Assembly: GCF_018860855.1 (NCBI RefSeq)
Contig: NZ_JAHKQE010000049.1
Span: 1 to 64,000 of the forward strand
Length of the DNA: 64,000 nt
Direction of reading: 5' to 3'
Source of the DNA: Amphritea atlantica
GTDB taxonomy: Bacteria; Pseudomonadota; Gammaproteobacteria; Pseudomonadales; Balneatricaceae
This document shows positions 53,492 through 60,805 of this stretch, piece by piece. Numbering within the stretch: position 1 is the stretch's first letter; each line of letters begins with the position of its first letter. The translations under genes were made by a program, and so were the position numbers. The notes under the pieces were generated by a model. That model had not been told where the DNA came from, ran no database searches, and saw only the letters and a list, made by a program, of their open reading frames with translations.

Positions 53492-55016
53492 GGTTCATGG
53501 TGTATTCCGGTCAAATGCTCTGCTTCAGAGTAAAAATTTATTCATAGCTGTTGAGTGGATGAATCGAAGGTACACATCTATACCGATTGAACTGGCTACT
53601 CTAATTGCTCCAGGAAGAGTGTTTGCTGATAAAAAAGTGATTAAGCAATCAGAACTAGAGCGCCTGGAGGTTAAAATTATCCGAAAAGTAGGTGTTGACC
53701 GCTTTTCAGAGAATTATCATTTTAAATACGATACAGATAAAGGAGTCATATCTGTACTAGGATTCGAGCTTGCCCGAGTCCTTTTCTTTCATAATCGACA
53801 TTTAGTGAATGCTGCATACTCGGCTAATGGCTTAGCAGAGTTAGCCTTTATAGATCGAAGTTCGCAGCCAATAAAAATCAGATTTCCAGATAGTACGAGT
53901 TATCCAGTCAGCCATCTTCAGACGAAGAAATCCAGAGCACATCTTGCGTGGCTTATGTTGGATGAGAGGGCTCGAAGCAGTTTTTTCACTATTTACCAAC
54001 GATTTAATGGAAATGGTAATCGCATTGCTTTTGACTTTTCACCTCCCGATCTCACTGATTGGATACTGGAAGTATCCATCGAAAGAGATATCTCAACAGG
54101 TGATATGAATGTGAGGCGAATTGAGAATATTACTGTAGGGGGGATATCAGAGAGTATTTTTCGTAGTGAAATCTATCATCCAAAGCAAAAAACAAGAGTT
54201 CGATTGAGTAGCGCAGGTACTGGGAAGCGTGGAAAGGCCCCTGATGTAGACATTGATCCTGAATTAGATATGGGGGATATTCCCGCCTTTAGTGCACGGC
54301 GGCACAATCAAAAGGAAGAAGGCTTTTCATTCAATATTCCTGATAGCCCTGATGTAGTATTGGTTGATGTAAATGAGTCCTCTGTACCGTCCCCGATTGC
54401 TATTGAGGGTATCGATACTGAACCTGAAAAGGCAGGTGTGGGTATGCCGAGCAGGGATGGTACAGCCCAAGAATTTGATCCAGTGTTAAACCAAGTAGAT
54501 GACGTGATTGATGAAGCGAAAGAGCTTCCGCATAAATTTTTAATATTCGAAGAAGTTGTTAACAAGCTAGGCCTAGCAAAGGGAATAAAGCTGGTGTCAC
54601 TCAAATGTGGCAACTTTCCGGTTCCGACCAACAAGAGTGAAGTCATATATCAAACTAAAGATAACAAACCATTACGTTACTTTATGGCAATACTTGAAGT
54701 GAACCAAAGAAAAGTTATCATGCTGGAAGCTGATATGACTAGCCTTACTAAGACTAAAGGTGCCAGCACCTTAATTCTTGGTCTTAAGGACGATACAGGT
54801 AGAAATTTTCATGAGATCGTGCAGCATTTTTCAGATAATAGTGCATCATGGGGTCATACGTACATACGTCAGCGAACTAACTTCCTTAAGCGGTGTAATC
54901 ACCCTAGATGGAAAGAAAAAGGTAAAACGCTGACCGAAGCAGAATATCTGCACAAGTGGGTCGACGTGCTTAAGCGTAAACTATCTGAAGTCCCTAGAGT
55001 AGAAGAATCAACCTAA
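53364..55016 (+). CDS. tnsE: Tn7-like target selector TnsE
   Basis: TnsE directs Tn7 to replicating DNA, especially conjugating plasmids, through the beta clamp. The frame encodes up to 550 residues (Tn7 538). Similarity to Tn7 TnsE is seen in ELARVLFFHNRHLVNAAYS near residue 135 and FSPPDLTDWILEV near 230; the middle is acidic and variable, and the C-terminal DNA-binding region ends with EYLHKWVDVLKRKL. The only ATG (53364) would overlap tnsD by 128 bp. Alignment suggests the real start is near 53466, perhaps at a non-standard codon (ATA at 53472), so the 5' boundary is uncertain. Confidence 0.88.
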   Translation: MKLNALLDSAKNVFDDLPQKFSKWISINFPAIRQFPIGLELYKVHGVFRSNALLQSKNLFIAVEWMNRRYTSIPIELATLIAPGRVFADKKVIKQSELERLEVKIIRKVGVDRFSENYHFKYDTDKGVISVLGFELARVLFFHNRHLVNAAYSANGLAELAFIDRSSQPIKIRFPDSTSYPVSHLQTKKSRAHLAWLMLDERARSSFFTIYQRFNGNGNRIAFDFSPPDLTDWILEVSIERDISTGDMNVRRIENITVGGISESIFRSEIYHPKQKTRVRLSSAGTGKRGKAPDVDIDPELDMGDIPAFSARRHNQKEEGFSFNIPDSPDVVLVDVNESSVPSPIAIEGIDTEPEKAGVGMPSRDGTAQEFDPVLNQVDDVIDEAKELPHKFLIFEEVVNKLGLAKGIKLVSLKCGNFPVPTNKSEVIYQTKDNKPLRYFMAILEVNQRKVIMLEADMTSLTKTKGASTLILGLKDDTGRNFHEIVQHFSDNSASWGHTYIRQRTNFLKRCNHPRWKEKGKTLTEAEYLHKWVDVLKRKLSEVPRVEEST

Positions 55017-55060
55017 TACCGTTTTCCATGAGCATGGATGATGTTGGCGAATCCGGAAAA

Positions 55061-55175
55061 TATCAAACTTTATTGTCACTCTGTGGTGGCTGCAATACCA
55101 TCAAACAGTCAAACATTAGCCAGTGAGTGCCGTTTAGAGGGGCTTATTTTGATCAAACTTTATTGTCATCGCACA
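55061..55175 (-). repeat. Left-type transposon end with dispersed TnsB-binding repeats
   Basis: ATCAAACTTTATTGT occurs at 55062-55076 and 55152-55166, the reverse complement of the repeats at the other end. A weaker ATCAAACAGTCAAACA-like match lies near 55100. Sites are about 90 bp apart, unlike the tight array at the glmS end, matching the sparse Tn7 left end. The terminus is GCACA at 55171-55175. Confidence 0.85.
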
Positions 55176-55180
55176 GTCCT
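55176..55180. repeat. 5-bp target-site duplication, distal copy
   Basis: GTCCT follows the CACA terminus directly and is identical to 39549-39553. Confidence 0.93.
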
Positions 55181-55200
55181 TGTGATCAATCGTTTTAAAT

Positions 55201-55235
55201 AAAAAGCCCACAGGTTAACCACTGACGGGCTTTTT
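55201..55235 (+). terminator. Original glmS terminator displaced by the transposon
   Basis: AAAAAGCCC (55201-55209) and GGGCTTTTT (55227-55235) form a stem with an inner CAG/CTG pair, followed by a T-rich run. It lies about 20 bp beyond the distal target duplication, so before insertion it would have been about 45 bp downstream of the glmS stop. Confidence 0.82.
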
Positions 55236-55309
55236 GTTTTTTGATCTAAGCGAAAAATCTTTTTCACTGAATTAATGATAGTAGGTACCCGTAAGTAGCC
55301 AGGCGTTGG

Positions 55310-56227
55310 TTAACTCGGTTCTGAAAGTGATGATAAAAACACCCAAGGGTTGCTCATACGCTCGATGATCATCTGCCGAAATGCACTAACGCGGGCAGAG
55401 ACTAATTTACGGTCGGCCCAAACGATATAGACGATACCGGTAGGGCATTGGATATCCGGTAGTAACTGAATCAACTGATTGCGTTCGACTAACGGTTCTA
55501 AAATCATTTTAGGAATTAAACAGATACCCACGTCGGAGCAGGCGGCTTTGATAATAAGACGTAAACTATCGATCGCGTATTTGGGTTTGACCTGAATCCG
55601 AATCGGTTGAGCGTTCTGTTTAAACTCCCAATGGGGCAGGGTGTTGCCAGCAAGTAAGTCATGTTCCGTTAATTGCTCAACGGTCGTTAATGGAGTGTGC
55701 TGAGCGATATAGGCCGGTGACGCGGCCAATGACAGTTGCATGTCGAATAATCGGCGCTGCACGAGGTGCGGTATTTTCGGTGGGTTGGTCGATATTGCTA
55801 GGTCGATCTGATCATTGAAGAAATTATCGGTGTCGGATGAGAGTTCTATTTGAATATTAACGTTAGGGTGATGAGTCATAAACTCAATTGCTGCTTGCTG
55901 TAAAAAACTGTCGGCAAATGATTCTGGGCATGAGATAGAAATATCACCGGTTAGTTGAGTTTGGTGGTTGGAAAGTTGATCCCAATGGCCGTCCAGCTGT
56001 TGTAACAGTGGCGCGAACTGCTGGTAATATTTTTCGCCTGCGGCGGTTAGTTTGAACTGTTTAGCATTACGATGTAGCAGCTTCTCACCGAGTGTTTGTT
56101 CCAGTTGAGAGACAGCTCTTGAAAGCGTGGGGGCTGAAACCTGTGCGACTAAGCTTGCAGGGGTAAATCCTCCATACTCAACCGATTGACAGAACCAATA
56201 TAGATTACTGATCTCTTTAGCTTTCAT
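55310..56227 (-). CDS. LysR-family transcriptional regulator
   Basis: A LysR regulator with an N-terminal winged HTH (ISNLYWFCQSVEYGGFTPASLVAQVSAPTLSRAVSQLE) and a CrgA-like substrate-binding domain from about residue 90. The start at 56227 (MKAKEISNLYWF) fits the family; in-frame starts at 56248 and 56305 would add up to 26 residues and run into the divergent gene's upstream region. It probably regulates the divergent DUF2798 gene, the usual arrangement for this pair. Confidence 0.88.
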   Translation of the reverse strand: MKAKEISNLYWFCQSVEYGGFTPASLVAQVSAPTLSRAVSQLEQTLGEKLLHRNAKQFKLTAAGEKYYQQFAPLLQQLDGHWDQLSNHQTQLTGDISISCPESFADSFLQQAAIEFMTHHPNVNIQIELSSDTDNFFNDQIDLAISTNPPKIPHLVQRRLFDMQLSLAASPAYIAQHTPLTTVEQLTEHDLLAGNTLPHWEFKQNAQPIRIQVKPKYAIDSLRLIIKAACSDVGICLIPKMILEPLVERNQLIQLLPDIQCPTGIVYIVWADRKLVSARVSAFRQMIIERMSNPWVFLSSLSEPS

Positions 56228-56318
56228 ATATGCACGCTTAAAATTCATTACTGGTTGTTTTTGCAAGATATTTGCAATGGTAAATTGTGTGTTACATAAA
56301 AACAATCGGAGTTCCCCG

Positions 56319-56558
56319 ATGAAAAAATTTCCCAGAAAGCTTCAATATCCGTTGATGATGTCGATGGTAATGCCCACCATGTTAATGGGAATGCCGGCTA
56401 TTTTGACGTATCAGACATTAGCCGAAGGTGCTTCTTTCTTGAGTGCTTGGATGGAGATGCTAGGGCGGATTGTCCCTTTTGCATTGCTGCTATTCTTGGT
56501 GGTGGCACCGATAGTCCGCTTATTTGTCATCCGCGTGTTGTTGGAGCCAGAGGAATAA
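56319..56558 (+). CDS. DUF2798-family small membrane protein
   Basis: The 79-residue protein has two hydrophobic helices (about residues 10-32 and 44-72) and the typical DUF2798 feel (PRKLQYPLMMSMVMPTMLMGMPAILTY). ATG at 56319 was chosen over 56277 because GGAG lies 7 bp upstream. The function of the family is unknown. It is divergent from the LysR gene. Confidence 0.8.
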   Translation: MKKFPRKLQYPLMMSMVMPTMLMGMPAILTYQTLAEGASFLSAWMEMLGRIVPFALLLFLVVAPIVRLFVIRVLLEPEE

Positions 56559-56585
56559 AGTCACAACTGGCTTAGACGCGATTGT

Positions 56586-57779
56586 TTAGCTGATTGGGGC
56601 GAGTTGCGGTTGTTTGGCCGGCTCGCGTGATTTGAGCACTAATAACAGCACGCTACCGAGAGCCATAATAAATGCAGCCATATAAACAGCGTTGGTATAG
56701 CTGCCGCTGTGCTCTGCTAATAACCCCGCTAATGCGGGTGCGATGATCTGTGCCGAGCCAAACGAGAGTGTCATCTTGCCCATCATTTTAGCTGGGCGGG
56801 TGGGGTAGTAACGCCCCGCCATAGTGAGCACTAGACAGACCATACCAACAAAGGTACCGCCATATAAGATAGCTCCGATCATGGTGAGTATGAAGTTGGC
56901 TTCGATTACGGGGAGTAGTATGCCGATCACTTGCAACATGCTACAGGTGATCAACGCGTTGAGTGGACCAAAGCGTCTCGCAACCAAGTCCCAACCGATC
57001 GCGCTGGGGATGGCGGCCAATCCCATGATAAGAAACGCCCAAATACCTTGTCCCTCAAGCCCTGGTAGTTGGTCGATAATCGCTACGATAAAGGTGGCGC
57101 TGATAACATAACCGACACCCGCACAGAAATAAGCCACCTGAAAAATGCGCATAAATGCCGCACTGGGTGGCGAATCAATCAATGCTTCGCCGCTGGTGGT
57201 ATGTTGGGCTTTATCCGGCGGTGGCAGCCAGCGCCAAGCCGGTATTATGATCAGCACGCCAATCAGTGTTAATAATCCCCATTGTTGATGCCAATCGAAA
57301 TAAGGTTGCATCCATTCGATAGCGATCGCACAGAGGACAATACCCAGACCGACACCGCAAAAATGAATGCCAAGCTCACTGCGGTGACCGTGACGAATTA
57401 ACCAGTTAAGAACCAACCCAGCCCCAAGCAGTATGCCTGCTGCGCAGCTAAGGCCTGCGAGAAAGCGAAACAGGGCCCATAGCCAGATGTTTTCAGTTAA
57501 CCCCATGCCGATGGTGGTGACCAATGCCATCACGAGCCCAATACGGTAGAGGCGGTCTTTGATAACAAGGTCACTGATCATGGCCACCACCAAAGCACCA
57601 CAGAGGTAGCCCAGATAATTAACGGCTGCCAGCCCGCCGCCTTCTGATATGCCCAGCCCTGCGTGTTCTTGCATGATAGGCAACATAGGCGTTAAGGCGA
57701 AGCGGCCAATCCCCATGGTGAGTATCAGGCTAAGGATGCCGGAGCTGAGCACTTTTAAACGTTGGGCTTTAGTGTGCAT
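56586..57779 (-). CDS. MFS transporter, YbfB/YjiJ family
   Basis: The 397-residue inner-membrane transporter has 12 predicted helices and the YbfB/YjiJ start (LSLILTMGIGRFALTPMLPIMQEHAGL). The loop between helices 6 and 7 is at about residues 190-210. It is downstream of the isomerase-like and SDR genes on the same strand, with short gaps (39 and 24 bp), so the three probably form one unit. The substrate is unknown; an aromatic or small organic acid would fit the neighbours. Confidence 0.87.
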   Translation of the reverse strand: MHTKAQRLKVLSSGILSLILTMGIGRFALTPMLPIMQEHAGLGISEGGGLAAVNYLGYLCGALVVAMISDLVIKDRLYRIGLVMALVTTIGMGLTENIWLWALFRFLAGLSCAAGILLGAGLVLNWLIRHGHRSELGIHFCGVGLGIVLCAIAIEWMQPYFDWHQQWGLLTLIGVLIIIPAWRWLPPPDKAQHTTSGEALIDSPPSAAFMRIFQVAYFCAGVGYVISATFIVAIIDQLPGLEGQGIWAFLIMGLAAIPSAIGWDLVARRFGPLNALITCSMLQVIGILLPVIEANFILTMIGAILYGGTFVGMVCLVLTMAGRYYPTRPAKMMGKMTLSFGSAQIIAPALAGLLAEHSGSYTNAVYMAAFIMALGSVLLLVLKSREPAKQPQLAPIS

Positions 57780-57818
57780 GGTGTGTCCTTTGATTAATCT
57801 TTGATCAATCAGTTTTGC

Positions 57819-58403
57819 TTAGCAAAGTGCTTTTTCGACCCATTCAAGACGATCTTGGCCGAAGAACAATTCGTCGGCGACAAACATGGAGGGGGCGCCA
57901 AAGACACCCCGTGCTGTTGCGGCTTGGGTGGCGTCGATTAAGGCGGTTTTCACGTCAGGTTGTGTGATCGCGTCCATCACGATGGCGGCATCAAAACCGG
58001 CATTGTTTAAAACCTCTTCCAAAACGGGCTTGGCGGACAAGTCTTTACCGTCGACCCAAGCGGCAGTAAACATCGCCTGATTGTAGGCTTCTAGTTGATC
58101 GTGAGCCTGCGCCCAGAGAGCCCCGCGCATGGCGTTAACGGTGCTGAACGGGAAGTGTGGGTTCAGTTGATAAGGTACGCCGTAATGATCGGCATAACGT
58201 TGAATATCTTTTTTAACCCAAGCCCATTTGGCGGGAATCGTTATCGGGCTAATATTGTCACAGGCGTTAAAAACACCGCCTAATAACATCGGTTTGTAAT
58301 GAATACGAGCACCGGTGCGTTCAGATATTCCTTCTAGTTGAGTCCAGGCGAGGTAGGAGGCGATACTGATATAGTCATAATAAAAATCGATTGTTTTTGT
58401 CAT
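57819..58403 (-). CDS. 2-hydroxychromene-2-carboxylate isomerase-like protein (DsbA/kappa-GST fold)
   Basis: The 194-residue protein has the kappa-class thioredoxin-like fold: an N-terminal FYYDYISIASYLAWTQLEGI with catalytic Ser/Tyr in place of CxxC, and a C-terminal ARGVFGAPSMFVADELFFGQDRLEWVEKAL. Family members isomerise hydroxychromene carboxylate in naphthalene breakdown, or act as glutathione-dependent enzymes. No ring-cleavage dioxygenase is nearby, so the real substrate is uncertain. Confidence 0.87.
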   Translation of the reverse strand: MTKTIDFYYDYISIASYLAWTQLEGISERTGARIHYKPMLLGGVFNACDNISPITIPAKWAWVKKDIQRYADHYGVPYQLNPHFPFSTVNAMRGALWAQAHDQLEAYNQAMFTAAWVDGKDLSAKPVLEEVLNNAGFDAAIVMDAITQPDVKTALIDATQAATARGVFGAPSMFVADELFFGQDRLEWVEKALC

Positions 58404-58427
58404 GGTGTATTCCTTAAATGATAGCGA

Positions 58428-59159
58428 TTACCAAGGCTCAGCGAAGGGCCGGACATCCTGTTCGAAGGTCCAAGCATTCGCTGGTTGGTGGTGAAGTTGC
58501 CAGTAAATTTCGGCTAAATTATCGGGGTGTATGATGCCGTTCTCTCCTTTGCTGGCGTAGAGATCGGGTAGGTATTCCGCGGTGGCTTGGTTTTCTATAA
58601 GACCGTCAATGACCACGTGAGCGACATGAATACCCTGTGGGCCTAGCTCTCTGGCCATACTCTGAGCCAGTGCGCGTAAAGCGTGTTTGCCGCCAGCGAA
58701 GGCTGCGAAGCCACTGTTTCCTTTTAGGCTGGCCGAGGCGCCGGTAAACAACAGGGTGCCCTGCTGACGAGGAAGCATTTTTTTGGCTAATTCACGTCCA
58801 AATAGAAAGCCTGCAAAGGCACACATCTCCCATACTTTGCGATAGATGCGGCTGGAGGTGTCACAAATACCATAGCGCACATTGCCGCCGACATTGAATA
58901 CCGCTACCTGAATGGGGCCAAGCTCAGTCTCGATTTGATTGATTAGATTAATAACCTGTTGCTCATCACGGGCATCAGAATGGAACGGGGTCGCACTAGA
59001 GCCTAAGGCTTCTACTTCAGCGACGAGCGTACTTAAATCGCCACGGCGGCGGGTGGCAACGATATGAAAACCTTCCCGTGCGAAACGTTTGGCAATGGCC
59101 GATCCGAGGTGGTCTCCTGCCCCGATGATTAGCGCAATGGGTTTATGAGTTGCGTTCAT
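58428..59159 (-). CDS. Short-chain dehydrogenase/reductase (SDR)
   Basis: The 243-residue SDR has a modified N-terminal nucleotide motif GAGDHLGSAIAKRF (residues 13-26), FNVGGNVRY in place of the usual NNAG, and a catalytic region TGASASLKGNSGFAAFAGGKHALRAL. There the usual Tyr of YxxxK is replaced by Phe/Gly-Gly (AFAGGKHA), with Lys retained. This is seen in a subgroup of atypical SDRs of unknown substrate. It is first in the unit with the isomerase-like and MFS genes, and is divergent from a LysR gene. Confidence 0.85.
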   Translation of the reverse strand: MNATHKPIALIIGAGDHLGSAIAKRFAREGFHIVATRRRGDLSTLVAEVEALGSSATPFHSDARDEQQVINLINQIETELGPIQVAVFNVGGNVRYGICDTSSRIYRKVWEMCAFAGFLFGRELAKKMLPRQQGTLLFTGASASLKGNSGFAAFAGGKHALRALAQSMARELGPQGIHVAHVVIDGLIENQATAEYLPDLYASKGENGIIHPDNLAEIYWQLHHQPANAWTFEQDVRPFAEPW

Positions 59160-59262
59160 CTACTGTTCCTGAATGATCGTGATGAATAGCAAAAGCTTAG
59201 AGTGTCTCTTATAATAAATAAAATCGATTGTTCCTATGATTGTCATAAGCAGAGGTTATGGT

Positions 59263-60135
59263 TTGGAGCTACAACAGCTACGCTGCTTTTTAGCCGCAGC
59301 GGAATTAGAAAGTTTTACTCAAGGCGCTAAGCGTGCTTTTGTGTCGCAACCGGCACTCTCGGCTTCAATCTCAAAGTTAGAAGCAGAGATGGGGGTGAAG
59401 TTGTTTACGCGTAATAAGCGTAATGTGATGTTGACCCCCGCAGGGCGGATGCTACTGAAGCGGGCGAAACGGATCGTAGAAGAGTGTGCCCGGGCCAAAG
59501 ATGAGCTGAAGCATCACGAAATGCCACGAGTGTTGCGTTTGGGGGTTATTAATACATTGTCGATTACCCATGTTGCTCGGCTTATCGAGCAATACCGTCG
59601 GCAAAACCCTCATCTTCGCTTGAATGTCTTTGACGCCAGCGAAGCTGAGATGGAGCGGCTTGCACAGGCTGGGCGTATTGATATGGCGCTGACGGTATTG
59701 CCGCAACAATCGGATAATGGCAAACCATTCAGCCATTCACAGGCGCTATTTTCCGAGTCTTATGTGGTGGCGATGGCAACGGATCATCATTTGAGTCAAT
59801 CGCCTTCAGTTAGCCTAGCCGACTTAGAACATGAGCCTTTTATTGCGCGCTCTCACTGTGAATATCGGCGGATATTTCAAGAGTTGCTGAAAGCCAATGA
59901 TGTGCGTTTGAATATTGCCTATGTCACGAATCAAGATGACCGAGCGTTACGGCTGGTGGAAGAGGGCGTTGGTGTGGCCTTTATTCCGGAGCATTACACT
60001 TCAGCAAGCATCGTTAAACGGCCGTTACTTCAAGCACCGGGGCAAAGAACCATCGGTTTTGAATGGGGTGCGGGTGAAAATCAGTCTGAAATCGATCAAT
60101 TAGTGGCCTTTGCCTGTACGGCTCGCTGGCCATAA
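59263..60135 (+). CDS. LysR-family transcriptional regulator
   Basis: A LysR regulator with HTH at residues 3-62 (LQQLRCFLAAAELESFTQGAKRAFVSQPALSASISKLE) and a ligand domain from about residue 85. The TTG at 59263 is preferred because AGAGG lies 8 bp upstream and the N-terminus fits the family; an ATG at 59236 (nine residues longer) lacks a ribosome site. It is divergent from the SDR-isomerase-MFS unit and probably regulates it. Confidence 0.88.
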   Translation: MELQQLRCFLAAAELESFTQGAKRAFVSQPALSASISKLEAEMGVKLFTRNKRNVMLTPAGRMLLKRAKRIVEECARAKDELKHHEMPRVLRLGVINTLSITHVARLIEQYRRQNPHLRLNVFDASEAEMERLAQAGRIDMALTVLPQQSDNGKPFSHSQALFSESYVVAMATDHHLSQSPSVSLADLEHEPFIARSHCEYRRIFQELLKANDVRLNIAYVTNQDDRALRLVEEGVGVAFIPEHYTSASIVKRPLLQAPGQRTIGFEWGAGENQSEIDQLVAFACTARWP

Positions 60136-60209
60136 AGGGTGGTTGAGATTGTGTTGAACAATTGCTCAGGCTATACTTGAACAAATGCTCAAACGGATTG
60201 GTAATCAAG

Positions 60210-60788
60210 GTGTCAAACGTAAAATATGATCGGCAAGAGGCTATTAACAGAGCGACGGATCTGTTTTGGGCTAAAGGCTATCACGCTACCTCCATGCGTA
60301 ATCTTCAGGAGGCTATCGATATGCGACCAGGCAGCATCTATGCTTGCTTTGGTAGCAAAGATGGGTTGTTTAAAGAGACGTTGCAACACTATGCTCAGAT
60401 GAGTCAGCAGCGGCTCAAAGAGTGCCTTGCTACTTCTGCATCGCCTATCGAAGGGTTGAAACTGTTTGTTCGTGGGGCCGTCAGTCATTGCGATACCTCT
60501 GCTCCGAGCGGTATGTGTATGCTCGTGAAAACGATCTCTGAGTTGACCCAAGAAAATACAGAGTTACTCGTTGAGGCACAGCAGTTATTACTGCGTATCG
60601 AAGGCGCTATGGCGGCCATCTTACTTCAGGCTCAAGAGCAAGGTGAGATTAGTCGTGCTAAAACACCCGAGCGTATGGCGCGTGCACTGCAAGTGCAGCT
60701 GATGGGGTTACGTGTATATGCCAGCGCGAGCGCAGATAACAAACAGGTCGATGAGTTGATCGACGATATGTTTGATAGTCTGCGCTGA
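60210..60788 (+). CDS. TetR/AcrR-family transcriptional regulator
   Basis: The 192-residue protein has an N-terminal TetR HTH (REAINRATDLFWAKGYHATSMRNLQEAIDMRPGSIYACFGSKDGLFKETL, about residues 8-55, written in part) and a C-terminal ligand domain. The start at GTG 60210 gives the usual length; a TTG at 60162 would add 16 residues. It converges on the flavoprotein gene and could regulate that module or the adjacent SDR unit. Confidence 0.85.
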   Translation: MSNVKYDRQEAINRATDLFWAKGYHATSMRNLQEAIDMRPGSIYACFGSKDGLFKETLQHYAQMSQQRLKECLATSASPIEGLKLFVRGAVSHCDTSAPSGMCMLVKTISELTQENTELLVEAQQLLLRIEGAMAAILLQAQEQGEISRAKTPERMARALQVQLMGLRVYASASADNKQVDELIDDMFDSLR

Positions 60789-60805
60789 GCTGATAAAAGG
60801 CGATT

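Larger units (their letters stand above)
39554..55175 (+). mobile_element. Complete Tn7-like transposon in attTn7 (15,622 bp)
   Basis: The element is bounded by TGTG (39554) and CACA (55175) within inverted terminal repeats that share GATGACAATAAAGTTTGAT. Both ends are flanked by the direct repeat GTCCT. It encodes all five Tn7 proteins: TnsA, TnsB, TnsC, TnsD and TnsE. By gene order and proximity to glmS, the end at 39554 corresponds to the Tn7 right end. Cargo lies between tnsC and tnsD: a Shango-type defence operon, degraded sequence and a small nuclease-like gene. No CRISPR-Cas genes are present, so it is not a CAST. The coding DNA is visibly more AT-rich than the flanking host genes. With intact catalytic residues and a perfect duplication it may still be mobile. 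Confidence 0.95.

Noticed and set aside
39554-55175. A CRISPR-associated transposon (CAST)
   Set aside because: No cas gene, CRISPR repeat-spacer array or crRNA-like unit is present; TnsD and TnsE are both present as in canonical Tn7.
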